Made by a program: the position numbers and the translations under genes | Assembly (NCBI GenBank): GCA_015179045.1 | Contig: WHUZ01000075.1 | Span: 1-64,000 of the forward strand | Length of the DNA: 64,000 nt | Source of the DNA: Kalaharituber pfeilii | Lineage: Eukaryota > Ascomycota > Pezizomycetes > Pezizales > Pezizaceae | Direction of reading: 5' to 3' | Shown here: one piece after another, positions 33,567 through 47,100 of the stretch | Position numbering within the stretch: position 1 is the stretch's first letter | How the letters are laid out: every line of letters starts with the position of its first letter | The notes under the pieces: generated by a model | What the model was told of the DNA's origin: nothing | Seen by the model: only the letters and a program-made list of their open reading frames with translations | Databases searched by the model: none

Positions 33567-34657
33567 CCGGGTAATTAACATAGGCCATAGGCACTGTTGC
33601 ATGATAGTATTCATCAACTCATGTTGACCATCTGTTTGCAGACTCCGTTAATCGGCACTATGTAACAATACATTCTGGTTGCTAATACAGTCCTTTCTTT
33701 TTTTCTTTTTTTTTTTCTCTTCGTTTCCCGGCTCTTCTCTACCATAAGGAAATTAAAGGAATAAGCAATACCGCGCCTTTTGCTCTTCGCTTCCTTGCCC
33801 TCTACCATATGGAATACTGCGCCAGTTAAATTTCATTGAAAGATTTTGGTGTGCAGCAAAATATTATGCTTGAGAGAACTGTCAATATAACTTTGAAGAC
33901 TTACGGAATACAGTACCTGCTGCTTTACATTCTGTAAATACTACTTCTATTTGTTGCTACTATGAGCACCGTATGCGACTTCTGGATACATACTCTAATG
34001 GATATACCTATGAAACTAAACAGTTTCAGGAACACGTCTATCTCTTGGGCGGGCAGAAATTCGATGCTCTAGTTTCACTGCTTTTGACCCTTGTCATGCC
34101 GATCAATCATACAGTATCAAATTGCAACGTATGAGTATACATTTACTTGCAGAATTGCACTCACCTACTACGAGACTGACGACACTGCATAAACCCATAT
34201 AATATTGACTGCCAGGACTAACTACATGATCTAATAGTTATGCTACTAGTATGGCCGCTAAGACTATCTGCTGGCACTGTAGTAAAAACAATACTGGTTG
34301 CATAAATTCATGATAGTATTTAATATCTCACTATAAGTGAATTGACCTTCCTCTCAAGCACTGTAATAAATAGCTTTGAAAAACATTCTACCTAGCAGAC
34401 AAAAAGACATTTAATAGATGTGCGCTGTTCGTGTGCCTGAGATGTGTGCGCTGGCGTATGTACAATTGCTTGAAGTAATGAATTTGAGACTCTCTTGGCT
34501 AGACGCCACAGTGAAACTAGTGCAGCGAATTTAGTGAAGTTTTGCCGATGAATTTCATCGGCAAGTGGCATTTAATTAGTCTCGTAACATATATTTAAGT
34601 AATGTGTTCCCGTGCCCAGACTCTTTTTTAATGCAATTTAGACTTAACCATTTTGAA
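33567..34657. other. AT-rich gene-free stretch
   Basis: About 1.1 kb with no recognised gene or TIR pair. Contains a T-rich run near 33690-33720. Short frames only. Confidence 0.5.
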
Positions 34658-35421
34658 TACTAGAAAGAAAAATAAGTATTTGGACAGGGGAAAATTGCAT
34701 AATTATGCGCTATGCAGTTTTCGGCATAAACTAGCATATTTTGGTATACTTGGCTGTTGATACTACTTAGACAGAAAAATAAGTATTTGGACAGGGAATA
34801 ATGTATATTATGCGTTATGCGGTATTTGGCGGAAACTAGCATATTTTCGTATGCTTGGCAGTAAAGAATAGGTGTAAAAGTCCAAATTCATTATGTCAGC
34901 TGTCCAAATTTCATCACGTCAGCTGTCCAAATACTAGACAGAAAAATAAGTATTTGGACAGGGGATAATGCATATTATGCGCTATGCGGTATTTGGCGGA
35001 AACTAGCATATTTTCGTATGCTTGGCAGTAAAGAATAGGAACCAGACTAAAGAATAGGTCCAAATTCATTATGTCAGCTGTCCAAATTTCATCACGTCAG
35101 CTGTCCAAATACTTTCTTACATAATGAATTTGGACACCCTATCACGAAATTGGGACTGTCTTATGGCTATCACCAGCCAAGCATACAAAAATATGCTAGT
35201 TTCTGCCGAATACTGCATGGCGCATAAATATGCATTTATCTCCTGTCCAAATACTTATTTTTCTGTCTAGTACTTTCTTACATAATGAATTTGGACACCC
35301 TATCACGAAATTGGGACTGTCTTATGGCTATCACCAGCCAAATATGCTAGTTTCTGCTGAATACTGGATGGCGCATAAATATGCATTTATCCCCTGTCCA
35401 AATACTTATTCTTCTGTCTAG
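34658..35421. mobile_element. Cluster of five CTAGACAG MITE copies
   Basis: Three copies in one orientation begin with TAGACAG or TAGAAAG plus AAAAATAAGTATTTGGAC at about 34661, 34768 and 34935. Two copies in the opposite orientation end at about 35270 and 35421 with GTCCAAATACTTATTTTTCT and CTGTCTAG. Interiors share GGCGGAAACTAGCATATTTT and TTGGCTGGTGATAGCC-like blocks. Junctions lie at TA or TAC dinucleotides. Full-length relative: 58059-58394. No coding capacity. Confidence 0.75.
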
Positions 35422-35423
35422 TA

Positions 35424-36365
35424 CTAGCCAGTTTCAAAAGTATTCGGACGCCTGACTAATGCATATTTTGCGCTATGCAGCATATGGCATACACTAATCC
35501 ACGTCTAGGTTACCCACTTGGCAAAGTTCGCACAAGATAAATATGCAACCGTTGGAAAGGATTGTTACAGTAGGGCAGATGAAAGTGGTTTTATATGGGA
35601 ATAGAATAATGTTAGAATGGAGGATATAAATAAGGAAATAAGTAAACTACCATCAATAATGTCTAAATGTATCAATGCAAGTGGTGGAAATAAGTATACA
35701 GCTTGATACCATTATGTGGAGCTCATGGAGATATAAGAAAATTGGGAATGATTCCTATGATGACTGCTTCGAAGCGACTGTCAAACAGCTGTCAAAATGA
35801 CATTCCTAACAGCTGCCAAACGAGTCAAGGCCGCTGCCAAAATGACACCCAAAACAGCTGCAGAAACGACCGTCGGAATGGCTGCTGAAATGGTTGCTGA
35901 AATGGCTGTTAAAACAGCTGCCAAAACGACGGTAAAAGCAACGGTAAAAAACAGCTGCAGAGACCGTGGTAAAAACAGCGAGCAGTTGGTGAAATAGCTG
36001 CTGAAACGGCTGCTAAAATGGTTGTCAAAACGGCTGCCAAAACAACGGTCAAAATAGCTGCCAAAAACGACGGTCGGAGCATCTGCCGGAACGACGACCA
36101 AAACAGCTGCAGAGCGACGGTCAAAACAGGTGCAGAACAACTGTGGGTTGTTGCACATATATCTTGTGCGATCATTACGCTTTGCTAGTGTGTTGTCTAG
36201 AAGTGTATAACAATAACTAGTCAGAACAGTGCTCAAAACAGCCCTTCAGCGCAGTCCATAGAACAGCCTCCGGCAAAGCTTATATTAGTAGAATAGCCTC
36301 CTCACAGCGGCCTCCAAAACAGCCCTCTAGAATGGCCCTTGAAGGGTTCAATTCTTATGCTTCTG
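35424..36365. mobile_element. Element with GTTTCAAAAGTATTCGG end carrying a 12-bp-unit array
   Basis: The left end CTAGCCAGTTTCAAAAGTAT follows a TA and is homologous to the left end of the complete element at 61896-62838, including the CTGACTAATGCA continuation. The interior holds the degenerate Lys/Thr/Ala/Val-type array at 35752-36130. No matching right end is visible; a CTAGACAG MITE follows directly at about 36366, so the right part may have been lost or displaced. Right boundary is arbitrary. Confidence 0.5.
35752..36130. repeat. Degenerate tandem array of a 12-bp unit (AAAACNGCTGCC / AAAACGACGGTC)
   Basis: Units such as ACGGCTGCCAAA and ACAACGGTCAAA alternate. When read in phase they spell K-T-A-A and K-T-T-V tetrapeptides, but indels and stops break the frame repeatedly, so no intact protein is encoded. 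Related arrays occur at about 57345-57600 (same strand) and 62060-62420 (reverse strand). Confidence 0.65.
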
Positions 36366-36560
36366 AGATCCAAAATCATTATGTCAGCTGTCCAAACAAC
36401 TTTCTTATATAATAAACTTTGGACACCTATCATGACATCTGGACTAGTCTTTTTGGCTATCAACAGCCAAGCATACCAAAATATGCTACGTTATGCCGAA
36501 AACTGCATAATGCGTAATTATGCATTTATCCTCTGTCTAAATACTTATTTTTCTGTCTAG
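36366..36560. mobile_element. CTAGACAG MITE copy
   Basis: It shares CATTATGTCAGCTGTCCAAA at its left side, an AATATGCTA-CGTTATGCCG block in the middle and ends with ACTTATTTTTCTGTCTAG. Reverse orientation, same family as 58059-58394. The left end is truncated or diverged. Confidence 0.65.
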
Positions 36561-38449
36561 TATATTTTCATTCGTAAGCCATTATCTCACCTAATTTGTA
36601 TTATATAGTAGTATGCAACTCGATTTGGGATTCAGCACCAAAAATTATCTCTCTTTAACTTTGAATAACTTTTTCAGAAAATTTTATAAAATAAAAAACG
36701 CAATACGGATTGACTCTCCACTCAACTTTCTGCATATCTATATGCAGTTTTGAATTTTTACGATTTTTGTGGCGTCAGTGATTGGCGTTGGAATCTAGGA
36801 TCAAAATGTGCCGACTAAAGGAGTCCGCAACCATAGGGCATAGATAGCCAGCACTCACCACCTAGCCTGGGGTGTTGCCAGAACTCGGAGATGAATTGGG
36901 GGGTAAAAGTCAAAATCAATCTATTGGGGGAGCCTATGTAGCTTCCAGACATAGTTCAAAAACACAGCCGGACTAAATCGCTTTTAATACTAGAGTCTCT
37001 TCTTTAAACAGATGTATTGCATTTGTCAAACGATCCACTACTATTAGGATGACAATATATCCTCTACATTCAGGCAATCCGCTGAATTCACACTAGCGCC
37101 GCCGTGTCCATAATGTTTGTTTTATTTATGTTTATAGTTAAGAAGGATAGCTCCGAACTGTTACTGTATTGCCGTGGGACAGTGGAAGAACAGGCGATAT
37201 ATCGGAAGAGGACTAGTTGCGCTGCCGCTGATGACCGTAAGATAAGTAATTGTATATTTGAATAAGTGATTGTGGTCTACCGGTACTGTTTAGAGTGAGA
37301 TAGTAAGTTCCCCGACCAAACCGCCCCGATGATCTTGCCATTGCAATATGTATTTGATCTTCCACTGCATAAACTACCTCCTTTTCTAGGCGATAGTGCC
37401 ACTAATATATATTTTTTTGAAGGCAGGGCTGCTTGGCTGTATTTATATGTTGCGATGCGAGGCATTGAGTAGCTCCCTTGCTAATTGTAGCCTTCTCGCC
37501 GGCCAGGCATTAGAGTTTATCCGGAGAAGTTTTTTCGACGTCACGGGACAGAAGGTTCGGGCTAAGGATATAGTTCTCGCACAATAAATCAACCCATGGG
37601 CACCACCCCAATATTCATTGAGCGTTACTACTGAAACTGTTGTGGATTCTGCAGACTCTCACCAGCGTTCGTGGACATGCCGATTTGGTGAAGGTGCTGT
37701 AGATGCGTCAGGGTAACCATCTGATGTGTCGTTGCCGGGGCTTGGTGAAGCTTACATTCGTTTTTAATGAAGCGCCAATGCGCCCAGATAATTGCCGCCT
37801 TAGAAAGATTTCACACTGCACGTGATGCTACCCAAGCAAGTGATTCCTTTTCAGAAACCAGCAGCGGAAGCGCTTCTGGTCATGTGATATTGTATTGGGG
37901 ACCCCACCCTATGACGTATCGACCTAAGAGAACCCAGTAGCATACTTAGGCCCCCTCGACCCTCTCCCACCGAGCCTGAAGCATACGCCGACGCGACATA
38001 TGGGACGAACAGAAGCTCCTCACCAAATCATTGATTGGACATGGCTGAGACAGCATCGCCAAATGAGACCATTCGAAACTTGGAAATACCCCTCAAGAGT
38101 GGAGAGAAGCCGAAGAGACCAATGAAGAAGTGGCGGTTGGAATCATGAGGTTCATTTTTACGAGCGTTACAACTATTCACATGCAGCTAAACACGAACGT
38201 ATTATTATCCAAACGAAGACTGGAATCGAAGGACGAAGAAAAATTCAAAGTCTAACGCCCTAGCAATGTCTCCGAGAAAGGAAGCAGAACCGAATGCAGA
38301 TATTTTTCCAATAAACCCTTGCAGCAGGCCCCCATAGCGGGAAAAAAAGAAAAAGAAAAAGAAAAAGGAAAAAAACGCCTATTCACCCAAGATTTCCCCA
38401 CTTTTCACAACCAAATTTGGTATTATCACCGGACCGACCAGCGTTTCTA
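36561..38449. other. Gene-free stretch upstream of the repeat cluster
   Basis: About 1.9 kb with no recognised protein or TIR pair. The final few hundred bases, including an AAAAAG-rich run near 38340-38375, are probably 3' flank of the cyclin-box gene. Confidence 0.45.
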
Positions 38450-39700
38450 TTACTTCAGGCTTTTTTCAAAGTTCTTTTTCCACCGCTCAATTTCCTTTGC
38501 TGCCCATGCTATATCTGACTCACAACTTAATCCCATAAAGCCGTATCCGATGTCCTGCAACATCAACCTCTCGGTCACGTTGATTTCCCTCGGGCAAAAC
38601 CTCTCTCCACTGAGGTCACTAAGCGTTGTTGCAGTTAAGGTCACGCCCGCATCATCACACCATTTGACGGTAATACCAAGGGCAACCAGTGCCAGAACTT
38701 CGCATTTATTCCCGCCATCCTCCCATAGAGAAAACCGAGCTAGTTCTGTCCGCCATTTTCGCACGAATTGAGAGGATAATGTGTCTAGGATAATACCAGC
38801 AAGGGCTACTACTTCGGTCCGAAGATTGAAACGATATAGTATCCGCTGAATCAATGGCACAGATGGTGGTGATGCTGATGCCGCCGTAGGGATTAAGGAC
38901 GCTAGATAATGTGCCGAGCCTAGGACCACGGAGTCAGAACACGGTTCTACCAAAGCACAAGACGAAGATATACCTAGCAATTCTGGATCCTTCAAGTCAT
39001 CTCCAGATGCTTCCGGAAATAGCACAGGTGAGGTCGGAGGTGAATGTGATAGAGGAGGGGTTGGTAAGTTTGACAAAGAGGCATATCTTTCCAACTTTGA
39101 AGTTGCCTGGGCTACTAATCCGCCGTCTGTGGATTGCCATGATGGACTCTCATCCAAGGATCTTGGGGTGTCACAATTTGTTGGAGCGTACCTCCCGCTG
39201 TTGGATTGGACTTGCATGCTCTCGGAGGGCTCCTTTTTTCCATTAATTTCTTTTTTAACTGGTGAAGGTTGCTGAGGGGTCCGCTGACCACGTGCTGATG
39301 GTGAGAAATTTGGAGTTATAGGTGTGATTACCCCAGCTTTAAATATTGCTGATTTAGATGGTAATGTGAAGAGTGTATGGGGCAATTCGTACGCGACCTC
39401 TGGATTTGATGTTTTTGAGGATTCTTGTGCCCCCTTCGGTTTAGTCTCGTACCCAGACCCTCGGAGAGGTTCCGGTAGCTTGACAGGTACCGACTCTAAA
39501 AGTTGGCTTGGTAATCGAGATGGGGTGCTCGAAGACGCAGTGCAGGCAGTGGGCTGCGGACAGATTGCACTTAGAGTCAAACTATCTGGATTTGACAATA
39601 AGGTACTTTCGTCTGGACTAGAAGAGACTTCTGGAAGTGGGGATGGATGAAGTACAAGGCACAAGGAGTGTACGTTTCTATTCTTCGTCATGGCAACCAA
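38450..39700 (-). CDS. Cyclin-box protein
   Basis: Single exon of 416 residues from the first Met at 39700. The N-terminal 250 residues are Ser/Pro-rich and probably disordered, with many S/T-P sites (TPITPNFSPSAR, PTPPLSHSPPTSP) expected of a kinase target. The C-terminal part (about 258-416) reads as a cyclin fold: VPLIQRILYRFNLRTEVVALAGIILDTLS, then NKCEVLALVALGITVKWCDD, REINVTERLMLQDIGYGFMGLS and a last helix AAKEIERWKKNFEK. The helix order and the E-R-x-x-L-Q-D-I-x-Y-x-F segment match the cyclin N-box, most like PCL/CNTD-type fungal cyclins. The partner kinase cannot be inferred. No intron signals were needed. Confidence 0.75.
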   Translation of the reverse strand: MVAMTKNRNVHSLCLVLHPSPLPEVSSSPDESTLLSNPDSLTLSAICPQPTACTASSSTPSRLPSQLLESVPVKLPEPLRGSGYETKPKGAQESSKTSNPEVAYELPHTLFTLPSKSAIFKAGVITPITPNFSPSARGQRTPQQPSPVKKEINGKKEPSESMQVQSNSGRYAPTNCDTPRSLDESPSWQSTDGGLVAQATSKLERYASLSNLPTPPLSHSPPTSPVLFPEASGDDLKDPELLGISSSCALVEPCSDSVVLGSAHYLASLIPTAASASPPSVPLIQRILYRFNLRTEVVALAGIILDTLSSQFVRKWRTELARFSLWEDGGNKCEVLALVALGITVKWCDDAGVTLTATTLSDLSGERFCPREINVTERLMLQDIGYGFMGLSCESDIAWAAKEIERWKKNFEKSLK

Positions 39701-42700
39701 CTGTTCTTCCAGGCTTCACAAGTATCAATAATCAATGAAGTAGTCGATGTAGGAATCCAAGCTCTTTCGCTTTTTATGGGAAAATTTCTTAGAGTGATCA
39801 CCCTCTTCATAGAATGCTCCTCTCCGCGCCTTATCCCTCAATCCGTATCAGAAGGGATGGGAATGAGGCACACGATCTGACGACAAATTGGCAAACTCTA
39901 ACCTGAACAGGTTTGCTTTTTCTAAAGCACCTGTTTGTTTGCGTGTGTCGATCCCTGCATGATGTGCACACAAACAATTCGTCAGCCCCAGGTAATCAAA
40001 AAATTAAGGAGGTTGAAAGTCCTGGCGTCCATGCAATGTGGAGTGAGTTGTAGAAGATAAATATGGAAATACATTGTCTCTACATAGAGCGGAAAGCGTA
40101 ACAACCGATGCGTCCCGCGACGGCACCGGCAGCATGGAAGAAGATGAACAAGCACTCCACAAAGTGATAGTTCAATTCTGAGGCCAACAGGGGGAAAATG
40201 ATAGGGGCAAGATCTTCAACATACCCAAGTGCCTGCACTGGCTTTGAATGATTGCGCAACAGCTGAGCTTTTCTGTATTGACGATAGTCAGGTGTAGGTA
40301 GTTTTCCCCCGATATGTTTCTGGAATTAGAAGCAGCCTTCCAGCTTCTAGACTCAATCGTCCCACTGTCGGAAACTCGCACTATCGAATTCGTAACTAGA
40401 AGGGTAATTTTCTCTCATTAAGGGAGCCACTGTAATTTGTGTGAGCGCTAGTGGAATACAGAGCAAAGCAGGAAAAAAGATCTCGTGATGAATGATGCCC
40501 TCGTCAGCTGGAACGCAGAAGCGGGCGAGTGGCGTCTTGAGAGTAGTATCACGGGCACTAGCTTATCGGGACTTTGGATGAGGTTTGCTGAGCAGTATTG
40601 TGAGGTGCCGAGTGTGCTGCTACTTTATAGGCGTGTATCGTAAATTTTGATCGGACGGAACAGAGGAGACGTGCTTGAGGAAGAGGCAGGAATCCATAGC
40701 TTTAAAGATCCACATCCCTCTCGGTGGCCCCCTCGGCAAGCCTCCCTTCCCCCCACCCCCTGGCTATCACACTCTCATCCGATCTCCTCATCCTCTCCAG
40801 CCACGCACCACCCTGCTTATGTGCACATGCACTGCACGGCCTTTTTTCCAGATGAAAATCTCCCCATGCCCACCGCCGCCCTCCTTCTCCTCCTGCCCCA
40901 GCACGCAAAAAAACCCAGCCAGTGAGAAGCATGAGCCGGTCAGGAAAACCACATGGATCCTACCACATCAGCAGCACCGTGAAAGGGTGAATGGCCCTAG
41001 CTCCCTGGGGTCAGACTTCCCTATTTGCACCGGGATTGGCCCAGGCTACCCATAGCTTCTTTTTTTACCCAGGTCTGTGTAGGGCGATACCAGCAGCAGA
41101 GGTGAACATTGGCTCTGGTCCGTTAGACTGGTTTCCGCTCTGCGAGTTCTCTCTACTTTTATGTATGCAGAAATAAGAGACTTCCAAAAACGATCAGGGG
41201 CATATGGGGGGAGGGGTATCGGGGGGAAGGCTAGATGCTGATAGAGGACGGTACGAGCGTTGCCCTACCTAAGTACGGTACCCGTGCGATACGATAGGAT
41301 CGCATTGAACGGTTCCAATGTTATCCTCCAACACCATTCTGTATCCCACACCCAAGTCAAGGTCTAGCCTCATCCCCAGGCCATCGTGGGTCAATGTCAG
41401 ACTATCAAACCGTAATCCAAGGCAGGGGAGAAAGTCAGAGAATGGCTTCGCTTGGGACTGTCTCACAAATTGACCTTTGCCATTTCGAGTGTTTGCGTCC
41501 AAACCTCCATGAGCTGCAAATAGGTTAGTTTTAGCGAGCCTTGGAACGTTTTGGGGGAGTGGTATGGAGCACGATTGGCCTGTTCCACCTAAGCCTAACG
41601 CATGACTATTTGAATCCCTTATTTGAGGATGGCTTTCTTGGTCCAAAAAGAGTATCTATTGACCACTGCTGTGAAGATCAAGATAAGAGCTTGTATCTAT
41701 CTCGGCGCTGTTAGAGATCAGGAAAAGGCGTGCGAAAGACGTCACGTAATATGCTGGATGGAATCTGCTCACCGTAGCTAATGCTCCAACGAGAGACCAA
41801 CGGTCCTTGATACCATACAACGCAACCCTCTTAGGAGAAAACGAGGAGGGAATAACGAATGGAAAAGGTCTCACCTGAGTACTGGTACCTCCTTAACCTC
41901 TGCTTAGACCGATGTGTTCCCTCTCCATGCGGTCTGAAAGACAACGCACGATTTGATATCCGACTCGATACAGTACCTATTGTACTCTACGCCATCTAGC
42001 CTGGCTGGTGCCTCCCCTCGTGCTGAGACACGAGGGGCCCAGCTCCGACATGCAACCCGCGCTTGATGCCCAGTCACTTACTTCCTCGTACACGCGGGCA
42101 CCCGTATGTGCATCTGTAGACGGGAACCAAATTAGGATACATTGTAACTCTAGAACCACCCAAACTCAAGCACATCATTATATCAGTGAAGTATGTCATC
42201 TTTGGGTGACCCTTTCTGCTCTGCCAATTAGATCCCCGCAGTGGGTAGCAACTTCCCTCCCAAATTGCGAATGTCATCATTGCATGCACGAAGCAGATCC
42301 CCAAGTGCGCGCCCAGCCTATCTACGATCAGTTCAGCCGAATGTGATCAAAAATACTCTTTGGGAAAACCGGGCACATGAACATTTGGGCAGAGGTACGC
42401 AGTTCACGGTAATACGGACCAATGAGATCCCAAATGTTGTTTCACCTATGCTTACTGTGCGGTAAGTACTCAGAACATTACTTAGTAGCATTCAAAGTAA
42501 GGCTTCAAACATGCCAACATGTTTCTGCAACCCGCCCTTATGACAGGCACGTGAAACTTACATAAGAAGTAAGTTAGCCCACAGTAGACCTGAGGGCTGT
42601 ACTGTAACCGGTACTTACGCCTAAATTACCTACCTGATGTACTCGAGTACTTATATCGGTGTTAATATGCATATTGGTAAGCTGGCAGCAGAGAACTTCA

Positions 42701-44104
42701 TTGTCGGACTTTGTCTTTGGTGGCCACGAGAGAGAAAACCGAATTGAACCTATAGGGTAATACAGCACTAGGGAAGTTTTTACCTTTACGTCTCTCTCTG
42801 CATGTTTAGTTGCAGCAAACACCGTATGACAACTCTATTTAAAGTACTTAATTGTACATATCTCTTTTTAGTTGTATTTAACTTGCATATACCCTCTGAT
42901 CTGATCTGACGTGACGGCTTACCAGAATATAGGGGGGCAAAAAGAAAGGAAAATCAATAGCAAATGGAATTATTTGTGATTAAAGCACAAATTGGTACCC
43001 TGGTACTACTAACTGAAATTACTAGGCAAAGGTCTTGGTAATCGCTGATTTCTTGGCATCGCAAGACGCTTGTTGCGGAGTTTAATTATCCATATCTCCA
43101 CAATGCATAGCTCAATTTCATCTGCAATTTGTATCATAGATTTATGCCTCTAGAATAATGAGGCCATTCATGAGAATAGTTGTAGTCAATTATATAATCA
43201 ACTGACAAGGGGAGCAATAAAAGTGTTTTCTATTGACGGCCTCTTTACAAAATAGTGCAGTTGTGTGCTAGGAAAAATTTTTTAGTAACTGAAAAATTTT
43301 CGCCATAAAAAGGATATTGAGCCAATCCTACTTCATATTTTTAATATTTTTTCTGTGGTGTTGTGAGCTCTGTAGAAAGCATTTTATTCATGGAACGCAA
43401 CTTTAATCCTCAATTTGGTAATTTTGAATATGAGGTCTTGGCATTCATATTATAAATTATAATAATAAAAATCTTTATCTATAGTCCCAACTTCCATTCT
43501 GCAACTGCAACTATAAAGTTTAAGCTATATAAAAAATCCTCATTGCCACTCTTATTTATTTGACGAAGCTATAGGCTTCATAAAAGAAGCAGATTTTTGT
43601 ATATAGTGCCCAATGGCCAAGATAATATGTTTCAATGTTACACTACAATCCTGCTGCATATGTAGAATCCTATACTATACTATACTATTGTTCTATACCC
43701 TGTACACTATCATCAAATCTTAATCGGGTCATTTGTCACTGAAATATCTCAATCTTCTTCCTCTTTGAACCCTATCGCTGACAGCGCTCAGATCACAATC
43801 ATCAAGACTTTTGCTTAGTAATTTCACTTGAGTAATAGTGAGTTTCGAGAAAGCAAAGGACAAGTATAGACAAAAGGAGGAAGAAGCTAGAAGGGATGCC
43901 ATACAAAACAAAAAAAGTATGTAGTGTAGTTTCGTTTGTTAGGTATGTGAATATGTAGAAATGTACAAGTGAGGTAATTTATCACACAACGCAGGTGCAT
44001 GGGTAGAAAGGGTCAATATTACTACCTCCGGGTTTGCTCAGCCTTGTGCTGCACTGTATTGTAGAATATCCCCACCCGCAACGCACCCCGGGCCTGTCTG
44101 AACC
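39701..44104. other. Gene-free region, 4.4 kb
   Basis: No frame here resembles a known protein. 40640-41060 is C-rich and of promoter-like composition; 42850-44000 is AT-rich. A short plus-strand frame near 43840-43920 encodes a charged Lys/Glu/Arg stretch (KAKDKYRQKEEEARRDAI) that could be the tail of a decayed transposase or simply chance. No TIR pair was recognised. Confidence 0.45.
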
Positions 44105-47100
44105 TCAATGAAATGCATGTCCGAACCACCTCTCATTCCTCCCATGCCTAATCTCCTCCTCCAAATGCAGCCTGTCCAGCTCTTGTTCATACGCCTCCCG
44201 TAGGTACTGCTCGCGCTCAAGTCGCAGTTTCTTTTTGCGCTCATACACTGCCCGGACAGTGCGTCGGACCTTGTCTTTGCCCTCGCTATAGTTTGCCTTT
44301 GCGAGCGCGACGGTTGAGTCAACTTGATTTGGGGTCCACTGTGGGCAGTGAAGCATGAATGATGTTAGCGAGCTGGGGATTGGCCACCGGAAAAAATTAT
44401 GTGATATAGAGAAACATAAGAAAAATTAAGAAAAAGAAAGGAAAATACAAGGGGAGAAAAAGGAAAATTAAAAGTAAACATAGAACCGGCTTGTGCTAAC
44501 AATTTGCCCTTTCCGTTTGGCCTCTAGGATCGGCATTTCGCAATCCCGCAGGCGGAAACGTGTATCAGTATCGGAAGAACTACCTACCTCAAAATTCCAT
44601 GTGGAGAGATAGCTTGAAATCTCCGGATCTACGCCAGGAACCATTTCATTTGGTATCAACGGGAAGTAGACAACTGTAATCCCAGCGTCTGGCTTCATCA
44701 ACTCCCACTCATCTTCCACCGCTTTGCTTGGTGGGGGTTCTTCGTCTGTTGTCTTCTCTTGTTTACTCCCAACCCACACAGTGCAATATCCAAGCCCTTT
44801 GGGACCAACTGAGACCCTTTTGTCCTGCATGCTCTGAATAGCTTTCGTAGCCCGATCCGCCTCTTGTGCTTGCTTGAATCTTTCCTTTGCATCCTCTTCT
44901 GAAGCTGCTTGGGCGGTGGCCAGCTGCTCTTCCGGGTGGCTATCACCCGGTTTGGGCCATCCAATAGAGACGGGCCATCCTGTAATCTTTTTTTGTTTTG
45001 CATATCCCTCTGCATTTCCTATCCAATTGCATGTCTGGATCTCCGCCGAAGAGTCAAAAGCAATTAAAATATCAACATTCCGTCCTCGCCGAAGCAAAGG
45101 GTAGCAAGCAAGGTTGTTTGACATTCCGGCATCCTGACGCCAATGTCTCAGTATCTGGTAGGTGATGCATGTGGCACTGTGGATCATTTACTAACCATTA
45201 ACTGAATGTTTTCAGCTTCATGAAGTGATTTCTGTATGTTCAAGATATCAGCAGCAAGAAATGTCCAAAACAGGTGGTGCTACATACGGGACATGTGGGA
45301 GGTAAAAAGTCGCCTAGTCCCTTGACATAGTTGGGAATACATGCTGGCTCGAATGGGTGCACAGTTTTTAGACTGTGTCTCCTCTTGATTGCAGTGTCAG
45401 TGGAGATCTATAGAAAGCAAGAATCGAGAATCGGGACAACTATACCTCTATAATTAAGCTATCAACTTTCTGCAGGCCCCATCCAAGCCCTACAAGGAAC
45501 GGTCGAATCTCATCATAGTAGTGGTTAAGGGTCGCACAGAATGCAGAACCAAATATGCCAAGCAATAGTGGGAGCTTCAGTTCTGGCACCTCTCGATCGA
45601 TATTGAAACCCCTGTGAAATCGCCGGCCAAGAGACCAAGTGGGGATTCCAGCTGCCAATTGTCAGAAGTAATAATATCATGTTAAGAAACTCAAATACCT
45701 TCTAAGTCTTCACAATAAAATTCGAATGGTGTGATCTATTGTTGTCATGGTCAGCCCTGCCTGCATATCTGCTATAATTATATATTACATGCCTCGAACC
45801 ATTGAAACCAATCCTGGGCAGCTGCAGCTTTCAGCTTCTCAGCTTCGTTTCCTTTATCAGCCTCTCTCAGCCCTGGGATTTCATGTCTCACACATGTGTA
45901 TATTGGCATTGGGTTTTCTCCATTTTCGAGGTATTTCCGTTGGCTTGAAAGTTTCAGATCATCATCGTTAACCCCGAGTTCATTGGCTGGAACCAAAAGT
46001 CTAGCTGCTAGTAGAACTCCGTAAACATCCACCAATCCAAAGGAGGTATACCCACGTTTTGCCCTCTCTACAACTCCACGAAGCAGATAACGATTCGTCG
46101 GGGCAGCCTCAAGCAATGACAGAGCAGTCGGTGGGAACGCAAAATGGACACGAAGCCGAGCCTTCAGATGTTCCACTAATCTTGGGAAAGATGCATTGGA
46201 AAGAGTTGAGAGGTACAGAGCCTGCATCCAGCAGGAGCCACTTACGCCGGCAGTAAAGGTAGTGCAGTCATATAATCCGTCAGATTTACAAGCCCAAAAA
46301 GATCCAGATGCTGAAACCATTGCTCTCACCCCACCACCAGACGTCGTCATAGCTATGACCGGTATATCCTCTTCATTGATCTCCTCTTCGGGTATGTCGA
46401 GGTACCTGGCTAATGCAGACTTTATAAATTTTCGTCGTCGTCTCACAAAGGCCTGTTCCTCATCACATAGATTTGGTGATATTCGCACTCGTGCGTCCCA
46501 GCGAAGCTCAGGGTTTAGATATGGTGACAGTGATTCTTGCCACAGTTCGTAGGAGAGGGAGCCTGGGGCCATCGAGAGCTCAGCTCTAAGCTTTTGGAAG
46601 TATGATGGCAGCACGAGTGTCCATTCCGGAAGCAATGCAGTGATGGAAATTGAGGGGGTTGCTGCTGAAAGTGTGGCTAGGGTACTGGTGATGGTCGTCC
46701 AAGCTGCAGATACGGTATCATTACTGGATTCTTGTTCCTTTTGCTCTTGCCTCATGTTTTCCTCCTTGAGCCTCGATTCTTCGTTGTAACGAGCATCAAC
46801 ATTTCTGCAACCTTTTCCAATTGTGATCCCTGCCCGGTTTGCAGAGTTAGCTTTGCTACCTTCCGTCTCGATACCCTCACATCGTATAATATTCTGCCCA
46901 ACGGAAAAGGCGTAGTGACCCCCTACGAATAGTAGTGCCCCAGTGATTAAAGCCTTTCCTAGCCAGTTTGCTGCCGTCTCGGTTGGTGGAATTTTCGAAG
47001 TAGTGAACAATCGGCGGGGGTGCCTGTGTCGGCAAAGTAGACGAGTGCGTCCACTGCACCACACTCTCAGCATCTGCAGGTGGCTCGTTCGTTGTGCTCC

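Noticed and set aside
35752..36130. CRISPR-like reading of the repeat array
   Set aside because: Units are about 12 bp, degenerate and contiguous without spacers, and the window is eukaryotic.
37277..37587. Possible gypsy chromodomain remnant
   Set aside because: I tried both strands and could not find a convincing retroelement motif.
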